DNA of 64,000 nucleotides from Nitrospira sp. CR1.3 (GTDB lineage Bacteria; Nitrospirota; Nitrospiria; Nitrospirales; Nitrospiraceae), in contig WIAH01000004.1 in the NCBI GenBank assembly GCA_014055525.1, positions 124,001 through 188,000 of the forward strand. The letters are read 5' to 3'. A program made the translations under genes and the position numbers. This document shows positions 46,118 to 55,601 of the stretch, in pieces. The notes under the pieces were generated by a model. That model was not told where the DNA came from. It searched no databases and saw only the letters and a program-made list of their open reading frames with translations. Position 1 is the first letter of the stretch; the number at the start of each line of letters is the position of its first letter.

Positions 46118-47260
46118 GTGCCATCAACCATCTTTGTTATCGACAGCAGTCCGGCCGTTCGTCGTATGGTCGAGCAGATTTCGACGCCGGAGGGATATGA
46201 GGTCGTTGGCTTTCAGGACGGGCCTACCGCCCTCGAAGCCGCGCGGAAGTTGGGCCCTAATCTGATCATCGCAGACTACCATCTCGACAATATGACCTTT
46301 TCAGGCTTCTGCAAGGAAGTCCACAAACTCGACTCCCTCTCTGAAACCTTCATTATCTCGCTCATAGGCGCGGCGGACCGATTGGATGAATCTCATCTAC
46401 GAACGCTCGGCGTCAAGGCCTTCCTGAAGAAGCCGTTTCAAACCGAACATCTCCTCGATCTGATCAAGGACCTCGACCACAAAAGCGCCGCCGGAACGAA
46501 CGGAGTCAAGAAGAAGCGTCGGATTTGGCCGCCGGTGTCCAGCTCCACTGACTCCGACGACGATGATGCGCTGGACGAGCTTGCCGAGGAGGATCAGACG
46601 GGAGAACTCGAGGCGCAGGAAATACCGCCACCCATACAGAAAGAGTCGCCCATGACACAGGGTCAGTCTCCCAAGCAGCAGGCGGGCGAGCCGGAAGAAG
46701 CGATGAAGGGCCTGTTCGGACAGCTGTTGCAATCCATGTCCGAGAAAACGGAGAAGAAGATCGCCGAAGTTCTTCCGGAGATGATCGGCAAGGATCTTGC
46801 CGCGCATGTCGCCAAGGCGGTTGAAGCAGAAATGCATCAGCAGCTCGGGGCGAACCTGACGCAGGAGCGATTGGCGGAGACGCTGGAGCCGTTACTCGCA
46901 AAAGAGCTTCCCAACGTCTTTTCACGAGAACTGCCGGCTTTGGAACCCATTCTTCGGCACAGCATTTTCGAGATCGCCAGCCCCCTGATCAAGGACAACG
47001 TCGAGGCTCTGATGCGCGAGCAAGCGGAAGCCGTCAAAGCCGCCCTTCCGGATGCCGTTCGCGAGCACCTTAAATTGATCGAGAGTGAAGTCAAAGAGGA
47101 AATCCGCAAGGCTGCGGCCGCGAAAACGGACTCGCTCGCCGAAGAGCTCGTCCGCACCGCCGCCAACGACCAGGTGCAACTGACCGTGCAGCAGCTTGTG
47201 CCGGGAATCGCAGAGGAACAGGTCAGGAACGAACTCAAGCGGCTGACCGAAGCCGCATAA
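46118..47260 (+). CDS. response regulator with long helical C-terminus
   Basis: A 380-residue protein starting at GTG with GGAGG about 6 bases upstream. Residues 1-125 form a receiver domain (phospho-acceptor Asp53 in IIADYHLD; Lys in LKKPF). The linker at 130-195 is acidic and Pro/Gln-rich. Residues about 195-380 are almost entirely helical with Glu/Ala/Leu periodicity (LAETLEPLLAKELPNVF; VREHLKLIESEVKEEIRKA), so a coiled-coil or helical repeat output region. It contains no DNA-binding or cyclase domain that I recognise. Possible role: scaffold or polarity factor under phosphorylation control. Confidence 0.8.
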   Translation: MPSTIFVIDSSPAVRRMVEQISTPEGYEVVGFQDGPTALEAARKLGPNLIIADYHLDNMTFSGFCKEVHKLDSLSETFIISLIGAADRLDESHLRTLGVKAFLKKPFQTEHLLDLIKDLDHKSAAGTNGVKKKRRIWPPVSSSTDSDDDDALDELAEEDQTGELEAQEIPPPIQKESPMTQGQSPKQQAGEPEEAMKGLFGQLLQSMSEKTEKKIAEVLPEMIGKDLAAHVAKAVEAEMHQQLGANLTQERLAETLEPLLAKELPNVFSRELPALEPILRHSIFEIASPLIKDNVEALMREQAEAVKAALPDAVREHLKLIESEVKEEIRKAAAAKTDSLAEELVRTAANDQVQLTVQQLVPGIAEEQVRNELKRLTEAA

Positions 47261-47278
47261 CGTCCTCAGCGGCCCGCT

Positions 47279-47392
47279 CTAGACTTTCTTGCCCTTCTTG
47301 CCGCGCCTCGCCTTCGCCAGCGCCTTCATCCGTTTCACATTCTTCCGGTGTTTCTTCCTCGTCTTTCGGTCTTTTTCACGGCCGGTAGCCAT
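47279..47392 (-). CDS. very small, highly basic protein
   Basis: A 37-residue protein with about half of its residues Lys or Arg, beginning MATGREKDRKTRKKHRK. ATG 47392 follows AGGGAG by 5 bases, which supports real translation; an in-frame extension to 47461 lacks this. The composition recalls tiny ribosome-associated proteins, but I cannot assign a family. Confidence 0.5.
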   Translation of the reverse strand: MATGREKDRKTRKKHRKNVKRMKALAKARRGKKGKKV

Positions 47393-47562
47393 AGTCGCTC
47401 CCTCTGCAGTGTGAGTACAATGTCCAAGCGTCTGTTGTCCTGCTGCGCGACTGTATAACACAAGCCTCCAGTCCCCTCAAGCGTGCCGGCCCGTTCTCCG
47501 AAATCTTGAGAGGGCTGGACGCGCGTGTTAAGATGCGCTCCGCTGTCGCGGCAACAGCATTC

Positions 47563-50331
47563 ATGCGCACCCGCCAACTCGACAAGACCTACGACCCCAA
47601 AACGGTTGAAGCCCGGTGGTACCAAGTATGGAGCGACCGCGGATATTTCCGCGCCTCGCCCGATAACCCCGGGCAGCCCTATTGCATCGTCATTCCTCCG
47701 CCGAACGTCACAGGTTCGCTGCATGTCGGTCACGCGCTGAATCATTCTCTGCAGGACATTTTGATTCGCTGGCGCAGGATGCAGGGCAGGAACACGCTCT
47801 GGCTTCCGGGAACCGACCACGCGGGAATCGCCACCCAGAATGTGGTCGAGAAGCAACTCATGGCGGAGGGATCGTCACGGGAAGCGCTCGGCCGCGAGCG
47901 CTTTATCGAACGGGTCTGGCAATGGAAGGCCGCATCAGGCAATACGATTATCGCTCAGCAAAAACAGCTCGGCGAATCCTGCGATTGGGATCGACTCCGT
48001 TTCACCATGGACGAAGGCTTGTCCAAAGCCGTGCTGGAAGTGTTCGTCCGGCTCTATGAAGACCGGTTGATCTACCGCGGAGAACGACTCATCAACTGGT
48101 GTCCGCGCTGTCTGACCGCGCTCTCGGACATCGAAGTTGAGCATGAAGACGTCAAGGGCAAGATGTACTCGATCGCCTACCCTCTGGAGCAGGATTCGAC
48201 CGTCACGCTCACCGTGGCGACGACCAGGCCGGAAACCATGCTGGGAGATACGGCGGTGGCCGTCCATCCGGATGATCCGCGCTATAACCGCTTCATCGGA
48301 CGGAAGGTTCGCCTTCCCTTGACCGACCGGACAATCCCGGTGGTCGGCGACGCGATCCTTGTGGATCGAGAATTCGGAACCGGAGCCGTGAAAATCACTC
48401 CCGCCCACGACTTCAACGACTTCGAGGCAGGCGAGCGGCATCAGCTTCCCCGGCTGCCGATTTTCGATCATCGTGCGCTGCTCGACTCGGAAGGGTTGAA
48501 AACGGCCGGCGTATATGCGGACCTCATCTCTAATATCGCCGGCAATCCCGTATCCAAGGCGCGCCCGCAGATCGAGCAGGCATTGAAGGACCGCGGGCTG
48601 CTGGTCAAGGTCGAAGACCACAAGATGGCGATCGGAAAATGTTATCGATGCAAAACCGTCGTTGAGCCCTACCTGTCGCCTCAGTGGTTCATCAAGATCA
48701 AGCCCCTTGCAGAGCCGGCTATCCAAGCCGTTGAGCGCGGTCGCATCCGCATTATTCCTGAAGGATGGACCAACAACTATCTCGGCTGGATGCGGGACAT
48801 TAAGGACTGGTGCATCTCCCGCCAGATCTGGTGGGGACACCAGATTCCGGCCTGGTACTGCCGGTCCTGCAACAGCCGGTTCATTCATGAACAGCTCACG
48901 ACCAGCGCAACCGGCACACCGATCACGCGCATCACGTTGCTGCAAGGCGCCGTACCGATCGTGGCTCGCTCGGCTCCGACTCAATGTCCTGAATGCCTCG
49001 GCCACGATTTTCTTCGCGATCCGGACGTGCTTGATACCTGGTTCTCGTCTGGGCTGTGGCCTTTTTCGACGCTGGGATGGCCGGAGCGGACGCCGGAGCT
49101 GAAGGCCTATTATCCCACCTCCACACTGGTCACAGGCCTCGACATTCTCTTCTTCTGGGTCGCGCGCATGATCATGCTCGGATTGAAATTTATGGGCGAC
49201 GTTCCCTTCCGCGACGTCTACATTCACGCCCTCGTCCGGGATGCTGAAGGCCAGAAGATGAGCAAGTCAAAAGGCAATGTGATCGATCCTCTTCACGTGA
49301 TGGAGCAGTTCGGCACGGATGCCCTGCGCTTCACGCTGGCTTCCATGGCCTCACCGGGACGAGACATCAAGCTGGCAGAAGAGCGCATCGAAGGGTACCG
49401 CAATTTCGCGAATAAGATCTGGAATGCCGCGCGCTTCGCCCACCTGTATCTCGACGGACCGCGCACCTCCGGCCCTCTCAACGAACGATCATTCCCAGAC
49501 CGTTGGATCGTCAGCCGGCTGAATCAGACTATCGAGACCGTCGGTTTCGAATTGGAAGCCTATCGATTCGATCGCGCCGCCGCCGCGCTTTATCATTTCA
49601 TCTGGCACGAATACTGCGACTGGTATCTCGAATTGATCAAGCCGTCGCTGCAGGACGCCGCCAGCGCGGACGCGCCCGCCACGAGACAGACTCTGGTCGA
49701 TACCCTCGAAACGACACTGCGGCTCCTCCATCCCTTCATGCCGTTTCTCACCGAGGAAATCTGGCAGACGCTGCCGGACCATGGCGAGAGCATCGTCGTC
49801 CAACCCTACCCCACGCCCGACGCGTCCCGACGTTCCGCCGATATGGAGCAGCAGTTCTTGCTTCTGGAACAGACCGTGAGTTTGCTTCGCACGGCGCGCG
49901 TGCTCTTGAACTATTCACCGGGGCAGCCGATCCAATTCGTCGTTGCACACGACGATGCGACCAGGCGGGAACACCTCAAAGGATTGCAACCCTACTTCGC
50001 GCATTTGGGACGAGGGACTGCCGACCTCATTCCGACCTCAAGTTGGCCGACGAAGAACCTGCTGCGGCTGGTCTCGGAGGGGCTCTCCGTCGGCATGACG
50101 GTCGCCGGCGATGTCGATTTGCAAAAAGCGCTCGACCGTATCCTCAAACAACAGGAAGAGCAGGCGAAGGAGATCGGACGTCTGGAGGGAAAGCTGGCCA
50201 GTCAAGACTTTGCCGCCAAAGCGCCGCCGGAGGTCGTTGCCGATCATCGACAACGGCTCCACAGCCTTCGAGGGGACCAGTCCATGCTCGCCAGCAGCGA
50301 AACCCAATTACGCGCGATGCGTGGAGTCTGA
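47563..50331 (+). CDS. valS: valyl-tRNA synthetase
   Basis: A 922-residue class I synthetase. HIGH-type motif PPPNVTGSLHVGHAL (about residue 47), KMSKS motif in GQKMSKSKGNVIDP (about residue 566), an editing domain between (TTRPETMLGDTAVAVHP), an anticodon-binding helical domain, and a C-terminal coiled coil (about 855-920) that holds tRNA-Val. A longer start at 47506 is possible; ATG 47563 fits the family start MRTRQLDKTYDPKTVEARWY. nadC follows after 3 bases. Confidence 0.97.
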   Translation: MRTRQLDKTYDPKTVEARWYQVWSDRGYFRASPDNPGQPYCIVIPPPNVTGSLHVGHALNHSLQDILIRWRRMQGRNTLWLPGTDHAGIATQNVVEKQLMAEGSSREALGRERFIERVWQWKAASGNTIIAQQKQLGESCDWDRLRFTMDEGLSKAVLEVFVRLYEDRLIYRGERLINWCPRCLTALSDIEVEHEDVKGKMYSIAYPLEQDSTVTLTVATTRPETMLGDTAVAVHPDDPRYNRFIGRKVRLPLTDRTIPVVGDAILVDREFGTGAVKITPAHDFNDFEAGERHQLPRLPIFDHRALLDSEGLKTAGVYADLISNIAGNPVSKARPQIEQALKDRGLLVKVEDHKMAIGKCYRCKTVVEPYLSPQWFIKIKPLAEPAIQAVERGRIRIIPEGWTNNYLGWMRDIKDWCISRQIWWGHQIPAWYCRSCNSRFIHEQLTTSATGTPITRITLLQGAVPIVARSAPTQCPECLGHDFLRDPDVLDTWFSSGLWPFSTLGWPERTPELKAYYPTSTLVTGLDILFFWVARMIMLGLKFMGDVPFRDVYIHALVRDAEGQKMSKSKGNVIDPLHVMEQFGTDALRFTLASMASPGRDIKLAEERIEGYRNFANKIWNAARFAHLYLDGPRTSGPLNERSFPDRWIVSRLNQTIETVGFELEAYRFDRAAAALYHFIWHEYCDWYLELIKPSLQDAASADAPATRQTLVDTLETTLRLLHPFMPFLTEEIWQTLPDHGESIVVQPYPTPDASRRSADMEQQFLLLEQTVSLLRTARVLLNYSPGQPIQFVVAHDDATRREHLKGLQPYFAHLGRGTADLIPTSSWPTKNLLRLVSEGLSVGMTVAGDVDLQKALDRILKQQEEQAKEIGRLEGKLASQDFAAKAPPEVVADHRQRLHSLRGDQSMLASSETQLRAMRGV

Positions 50332-50334
50332 TTC

Positions 50335-51213
50335 ATGGTCGCGTTGCCGGCCGCCGATATCCGCCGTGCAGTCCGTGCCGGGATCGAGGAGGATCTCGCT
50401 CAAGGCGACATCACGACATCCGCGCTGTTTGCCGGACCTGTTCCGGCGCGCGCATGCATTATTGCGCAACAGAATCTGGTCGTGGCGGGAATGGCCGCGG
50501 CCGTTCAAACATTTCTCGCTGTTGACCCCTCGCTCTCCCTATCTCTCGGGAAGAGCGACGGCGTTCGGGCCAGGACCGGCGACGTACTGCTGACTATCGA
50601 AGGTGACGGGCGTTCGATCCTGATGGCGGAACGGATCGCGCTGAACTTTCTCCAGCATCTTTCCGGCATTGCAACCCTTACTGATCAGTTCTGTCGAGCT
50701 GTGCGTGGCTACTCCGTGAGCATCATGGACACGCGAAAGACGCTCCCCGGGTGGAGAAGCATTCAGAAATGGGCGGTGGCGCTCGGCGGCGGGGTGAACC
50801 ATCGTGGTTCGTTGGGCGACGGTCTACTGATCAAAGACAACCACCTCGCGCTTCTCGCCGACAAGAGAACGGGCGTACTCACCGCCTGCCGGGCAGTCCA
50901 TTCCAGCGCGTCTTCGCGCCGGCCGACCATCGTCGAAGTGGAATCGCTCCAAGAAGTCAGGCAGGCGCTTGAAGGAAAAGCGGACATCATTCTGCTCGAC
51001 AACATGACTCCCGCCAAGGTGAAAAAAGCCGTGAACGTGATCGACGGCCGCGCGTTAGTGGAAGTTTCCGGAGGCATCACGTTGAACAACATCCGCGCCA
51101 TGGCTGCGGCAGGTCCCGATCGCATTTCCATCGGCAGGCTCACCCACTCAGCGCCGGCCGCGACTCTCAGCCTGGTGCTCGAGCCCAAGCCTCAGCAGAA
51201 AAGGCGTGCATAA
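50335..51213 (+). CDS. nadC: nicotinate-nucleotide pyrophosphorylase (carboxylating)
   Basis: A 292-residue enzyme converting quinolinate and PRPP to nicotinate mononucleotide in NAD synthesis. Motifs: EEDLAQGDITT, SGIATLTDQF, DTRKTLPGWR and NHRGSLGDGLLIKDNH for substrate binding; VEVESLQEV and LVEVSGGI in the barrel. Length is standard. It sits 3 bases from both valS and birA. Confidence 0.96.
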   Translation: MVALPAADIRRAVRAGIEEDLAQGDITTSALFAGPVPARACIIAQQNLVVAGMAAAVQTFLAVDPSLSLSLGKSDGVRARTGDVLLTIEGDGRSILMAERIALNFLQHLSGIATLTDQFCRAVRGYSVSIMDTRKTLPGWRSIQKWAVALGGGVNHRGSLGDGLLIKDNHLALLADKRTGVLTACRAVHSSASSRRPTIVEVESLQEVRQALEGKADIILLDNMTPAKVKKAVNVIDGRALVEVSGGITLNNIRAMAAAGPDRISIGRLTHSAPAATLSLVLEPKPQQKRRA

Positions 51214-51216
51214 CCG

Positions 51217-52071
51217 GTGCTGCTCTCGCACCCGCTGACGCTCCACGGTATTCGCAGCACGCTCGCGACCCATGCCCTCGGCCAACGAATTGACCTGTTT
51301 GATCGGATCGACTCGACGAACCGGGAAGCCTTTGCGCTGGCGCAGGCCGATGTCGAGCATGGCGCGATCGTCGTCGCGGAGGAGCAAACAGAGGGACGAG
51401 GGCGGTTGGGACGGACTTGGTTCTCTCCGCCCGGAATGAATCTCAACTGCTCGGTCATTATCAGAAAGTCTCTAGCGCAAGATCGTCTGGCAGAGTGGTT
51501 GTCCTGGCTTCCCTTGGCCGCGGCCCTGGCGGCAGCGGAGTCGTTGGAACAAGTCGCCCAGATTCCCGTTTCAGTCAAATGGCCGAATGACCTCCTCATT
51601 GTTGAACGGAAAGTCGGAGGCATTCTCTGCGAGAGCGGCACGGCTCCGCGCTCCGGTCCTTTCCAAGTGGTCGGTATCGGCATCAACGTAAACGGGAGCA
51701 GCGATGGCTTCCCTGAAGAGATTCGTGATTCGACGACGACGATTTTCCAGGAAACCGGACGTCTCGTTGATCGGAATCGGTTGCTCAGTCAGCTCCTGCT
51801 CGAACTTGAACAATGTGTTGATGAATTATGGACAAGTGGATATTCCCGCATAGCTTTTGCCTATTGCAAACGATGCATCACGCTCGGACAGCCGGTCCGG
51901 GCGTCTCTCGCCGGCGGGAAGGAATTCATCGGAGTTGCCGAAGCCATCGGCCCGGACGGTTCATTACAGGTGTCAGAGCGGCCGGTTCCAGCGAACGGCC
52001 GTCCTCCGGAAATCCGTCGGTTGCGCGCAGCGGACATCATTCACCTGCGCCCTGGCGAAAACGCCGGGTAG
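51217..52071 (+). CDS. birA: biotin-protein ligase
   Basis: A 284-residue enzyme that attaches biotin to acetyl-CoA carboxylase carrier protein. It has the biotinyl-AMP loop GRGRLGRTWFSPPGMNLNCS, KWPNDLLI and GIGINVNG. No N-terminal DNA-binding helix-turn-helix is present, so it is a class I ligase not expected to repress a biotin operon. Starts at GTG 51217. Confidence 0.92.
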   Translation: MLLSHPLTLHGIRSTLATHALGQRIDLFDRIDSTNREAFALAQADVEHGAIVVAEEQTEGRGRLGRTWFSPPGMNLNCSVIIRKSLAQDRLAEWLSWLPLAAALAAAESLEQVAQIPVSVKWPNDLLIVERKVGGILCESGTAPRSGPFQVVGIGINVNGSSDGFPEEIRDSTTTIFQETGRLVDRNRLLSQLLLELEQCVDELWTSGYSRIAFAYCKRCITLGQPVRASLAGGKEFIGVAEAIGPDGSLQVSERPVPANGRPPEIRRLRAADIIHLRPGENAG

Positions 52072-52087
52072 GCCGTACAATGCCTCC

Positions 52088-52879
52088 ATGCTGCTTGTCA
52101 TAGACATCGGCAACACCAACATCGTCTGGGGAGTCTATGACGGCCTTTGCCTCCAGGCTCACTGGCGACTGGCCACCGATTCAAAGAAGACGGCCGACGA
52201 ATACGGAATTCTGTTTACAAGTCTGTTGGCGTCGGCCGCGGTTCCATCGCAGCGCATGTCGGGCGCCATCATCTCGAGCGTGGTTCCGTCCCTGACGGCA
52301 ACATTCGGGGAATTGACCGAGGCATACTTTCAGCAACGTGCTCTGGTCGTCAGCGCAGAGACGGACACGGGGCTCACGCTCCGGTATGCCAACCCCAAGG
52401 AAATCGGCAGTGATCGTCTGGTGAACGCCGCTGCCGCGTTTCACAAGTACCGTCGCGATCTCATCGTTGTTGACTTCGGGACGGCCACGACCTTTTGCAC
52501 CATTACGAAAGAGGGCGAATACCTTGGCGGTGTCATTGCGCCCGGCCTCGGCATTTCCGCTGAAGCCCTCTTCTCACGCGCGGCGAAACTCTCCAAAGTG
52601 GAGTTGACAAGGCCTAAAACCGTCATCGGGACGGATACGACCGGGAGCATCCAGGCCGGGCTGTTGTTCGGTTATGCGGGACTTGTCGATGCGCTCGTGC
52701 GAAGGATTGAACAGGAGCTTGGACGTTCCGCCTTTGTCATCGCCACCGGTGGACTCAGCTCCGTCATCGCATCCGAAACCTCTTCAATCCAAAAGATCGA
52801 ACCTCTGCTGACGCTGGAAGGACTCGAACTCCTCTATCGCCGGGCCCATGGAGATTTCCCTCGTACCCACCGGATTTAA
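52088..52879 (+). CDS. coaX: type III pantothenate kinase
   Basis: A 263-residue enzyme for the first step of coenzyme A synthesis. MLLVIDIGNTNIVWGVYD is the phosphate-binding ASKHA loop, GSDRLVNAAAAFHKY and IVVDFGTATTFCTIT are family signatures, followed by GGVIAPGL. ATG 52088 gives the standard N-terminus, 16 bases after birA. Confidence 0.95.
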   Translation: MLLVIDIGNTNIVWGVYDGLCLQAHWRLATDSKKTADEYGILFTSLLASAAVPSQRMSGAIISSVVPSLTATFGELTEAYFQQRALVVSAETDTGLTLRYANPKEIGSDRLVNAAAAFHKYRRDLIVVDFGTATTFCTITKEGEYLGGVIAPGLGISAEALFSRAAKLSKVELTRPKTVIGTDTTGSIQAGLLFGYAGLVDALVRRIEQELGRSAFVIATGGLSSVIASETSSIQKIEPLLTLEGLELLYRRAHGDFPRTHRI

Positions 52880-52972
52880 CCCTCTCCCAGCACGCGCAAG
52901 TAATTAATTTTTCGGGCTCCTGTTGACTTTATGCCTGTTATGACTATCTGCCATCAGGTAAAGGGTGGACCG

Positions 52973-53560
52973 GTGTCTGAAGAAGAGCAGAAGATCAATA
53001 CAATCGAGAGCTTAGATGAAGAACTTTCCGGCGACTCGCCCTCAAGCGGTGAGGAATCGTCGCAAGTGGCAACACTGCAAAAGGCTCTTGCCGCCAAGTC
53101 CGACGATCTCAAATCGCTGAATGATAAGTATCTTCGGCAAGCAGCGGAGTTTGACAACTACAAACGATTGGCACAGCGTGACCAGCGCGATCAGATCAAG
53201 TTCGGCAATGAACAACTGTTGAAGGAACTGTTGCCGGCTGTCGACAATCTGGAACGAGCCATCAAGGCAGCCAGAGACGGTGGAACCAGCGACGTGTTGA
53301 TTCAAGGCGTCGATTTAACGTTGAAGCAGCTCATCGGGACACTTGGAAAATTCGGCGTCCAAGCGATCGAGACCGTGGGGAAACCGTTCGATCCCTCGGC
53401 GCATCAGGCTGTCGCATCTGTCTCCTCGGATCACGTTCCGGCGCAGCATGTCGTGGAAGAGTTTCAGCGCGGGTACCGCTTGCATGACCGCATCCTGCGG
53501 GCCGCAATGGTGACGGTTTCGACCGGCCCTGCATCCGGAGAGGATTCGACAGCGTCGTAA
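52973..53560 (+). CDS. grpE: GrpE nucleotide exchange factor
   Basis: A 195-residue co-chaperone that releases ADP from DnaK. Acidic N-terminus, then a coiled coil (LRQAAEFDNYKRLAQRDQRDQ) and beta domain (PFDPSAHQAVASV; GYRLHDRILRAAMVTV). GTG 52973 fits the family N-terminus; ATG at 52931 gives 14 more residues. A possible promoter TTGACT-16-TATCTG lies at 52923-52950; no CIRCE element or hrcA gene is seen. Confidence 0.93.
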   Translation: MSEEEQKINTIESLDEELSGDSPSSGEESSQVATLQKALAAKSDDLKSLNDKYLRQAAEFDNYKRLAQRDQRDQIKFGNEQLLKELLPAVDNLERAIKAARDGGTSDVLIQGVDLTLKQLIGTLGKFGVQAIETVGKPFDPSAHQAVASVSSDHVPAQHVVEEFQRGYRLHDRILRAAMVTVSTGPASGEDSTAS

Positions 53561-53600
53561 GACAATTTTCGAATGAAGTTGGAGGAAGGAGCATATACAC

Positions 53601-55526
53601 ATGGGTAAAGTCATCGGCATCGACCTAGGTACCACCAACTCCTGCGTGGCCATCATGAGCGGCGGCGACCCCGTCGTCATCGCGAACGCCGAAGGCAGTC
53701 GGACGACGCCGTCCGTCGTCGCCATCACGGACAAGACCGAGCGGCTGGTCGGCCAGATCGCCAAACGTCAGGCCATCACCAATCCCGAGAACACGATCTT
53801 TTCCGTCAAGCGCCTCATGGGCCGTAAGTTCCGCAGCAAGGAAGTGCAGGAGGCCCTGAAGCGCCTCCCCTACAAAGTCGTGGAAGCCGACAACGGCGAC
53901 GCCCACGTGGAGCTGCGTGGCAAACGCTACAGCCCGCCGGAAATTTCGGCCATGATCCTGCAGAAGATGAGGCAGACCGCCGAGGATTATCTCGGCGAAA
54001 AAGTCTCGGAAGCCGTGATCACCGTGCCGGCCTATTTCGACGACAGCCAACGCCAAGCCACCAAGGACGCCGGCCAGATCGCCGGACTGAATGTCCTCCG
54101 GATCATCAACGAGCCTACTGCCGCGTCGCTGGCCTACGGATTGGACAAGAAAAAAGACGAGCGGATCGCCGTCTACGATCTCGGCGGAGGGACCTTCGAC
54201 GTCTCCGTGCTTGAAATCGGCGAAGGCGTGTTCGAAGTCAAGTCGACGAACGGCGATACGTATCTGGGCGGCGACGACTTCGATCTTCGCGTCATGGACT
54301 GGCTGGTGGACGAGTTCAGGAAGGACCAAGGCATCGATCTCCGGAAAGACCGCATGGCGCTCCAACGGTTGAAGGAATCGGCGGAGCGGGCCAAGATCGA
54401 ATTGTCGTCTTCGCAGGAAACCGAGATCAATCTGCCCTTCATCACGGCCGATGCCAGCGGACCGAAGCACATGGTCATTAAGTTGACCCGTGCCAAGCTT
54501 GAGCAATTGGTCGACGATTTGATTCAGCGCACGATCGACCCTTGTAGAAAGGCGCTGGCCGATGCCGGTGTCACCCCGAAAGACATCAATGAAGTCGTGC
54601 TCGTCGGCGGAATGACCCGCATGCCGAAGGTGATTCAAGTCGTGAAAGACTTCTTCGGGAAAGAGCCGCATCGCGGCGTGAACCCGGATGAAGTCGTGGC
54701 CATCGGCGCCGGCATTCAGGGCGGCGTGCTCAAGGGCGACGTGAAAGACGTGCTGTTGCTGGACGTCACGCCGCTCTCGTTGGGCATCGAAACGCTCGGC
54801 GGCGTCTTTACCAAGCTCATCGAGCGGAACACGACCGTTCCGACGAAAAAGAGCCAGGTGTTTTCGACCGCGGCGGATAACCAGACGGCGGTCACCATCC
54901 GCGTGTTCCAAGGCGAGCGTGAAATGGCCAACGACAACAAGTTGCTCGGCCAGTTCGACTTGGTCGGAATTCCTCCGGCCCCCCGCGGAATGCCGCAGGT
55001 TGAAGTCACATTCGATATCGACGCCAACGGGATCGTCCATGTGTCGGCCAAGGATCTGGCGACGCAGAAAGAACAGTCCATCAAGATCACGGCCTCCAGC
55101 GGTCTGAGCAAGGAAGAAGTGGAAAAGCTGGTGAAGGACGCCCAATCCCACACGGAAGACGACAAGAAGCGCCGAAAAGCCGCTGAAGCCAAGAACCAGG
55201 CGGACAATCTGATCTACCAGACCGAGAAGAATCTCAGCGAGCACGGAGACAAAATTGCGCCGGAAGAGAAGACCAAGATCGAGGAGGCCGTGGCGGCCTT
55301 GAAGAAGGCCATGGAAGGCAACGATGCGGACGCCATCGAGGCGGCCACGCAAACCCTCACGACGGCTTCTCACAAGCTGGCCGAAGAAATGTACAAGAAG
55401 GCATCCGCCTCAGCGGGGACCGGCGCCGGAGCGGGCGACGCGGCCGGTCAGAGCGCCAACGGCGCTAAGACAGACGAAAAAGTGGTGGACGCGGAGTTCG
55501 AAGAAGTAGACAAAGACAAGAAGTAA
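53601..55526 (+). CDS. dnaK: Hsp70 chaperone DnaK
   Basis: A 641-residue protein of standard length. ATPase domain: [33 protein letters not shown] and [15 protein letters not shown]; substrate-binding domain: [21 protein letters not shown]-terminal lid helices and an acidic tail ending EEVDKDKK. Strong GGAGGAAGGAG precedes the ATG. A large open frame exists on the opposite strand, a known side effect of dnaK codon bias. Confidence 0.98.
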   Translation: MGKVIGIDLGTTNSCVAIMSGGDPVVIANAEGSRTTPSVVAITDKTERLVGQIAKRQAITNPENTIFSVKRLMGRKFRSKEVQEALKRLPYKVVEADNGDAHVELRGKRYSPPEISAMILQKMRQTAEDYLGEKVSEAVITVPAYFDDSQRQATKDAGQIAGLNVLRIINEPTAASLAYGLDKKKDERIAVYDLGGGTFDVSVLEIGEGVFEVKSTNGDTYLGGDDFDLRVMDWLVDEFRKDQGIDLRKDRMALQRLKESAERAKIELSSSQETEINLPFITADASGPKHMVIKLTRAKLEQLVDDLIQRTIDPCRKALADAGVTPKDINEVVLVGGMTRMPKVIQVVKDFFGKEPHRGVNPDEVVAIGAGIQGGVLKGDVKDVLLLDVTPLSLGIETLGGVFTKLIERNTTVPTKKSQVFSTAADNQTAVTIRVFQGEREMANDNKLLGQFDLVGIPPAPRGMPQVEVTFDIDANGIVHVSAKDLATQKEQSIKITASSGLSKEEVEKLVKDAQSHTEDDKKRRKAAEAKNQADNLIYQTEKNLSEHGDKIAPEEKTKIEEAVAALKKAMEGNDADAIEAATQTLTTASHKLAEEMYKKASASAGTGAGAGDAAGQSANGAKTDEKVVDAEFEEVDKDKK

Positions 55527-55543
55527 CGTAGAATAGACATCGC

Positions 55544-55580
55544 GGAGACCGAGTTCCGGGCGCAAACGGGGCTCGGTCTT
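55544..55580 (+). terminator. possible Rho-independent terminator between dnaK and dnaJ
   Basis: Inverted repeat AGACCGAG (55544-55551) with CTCGGTCT (55570-55577), an 18-base loop, then a short pyrimidine run TTC. The T-run is short, so it may only attenuate the transcript entering dnaJ. Confidence 0.45.
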
Positions 55581-55601
55581 TCTGCACGCTTTCAGAGGAC
55601 G

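Noticed and set aside
47935-49227. 430-residue open frame opposite valS
   Set aside because: It lies wholly inside a complete synthetase gene, has no recognisable domain and no ribosome binding site.
53625-55373. 582-residue open frame on the strand opposite dnaK
   Set aside because: Long antisense frames opposite dnaK are a known codon-bias artefact; the sense strand encodes a complete DnaK with all motifs.
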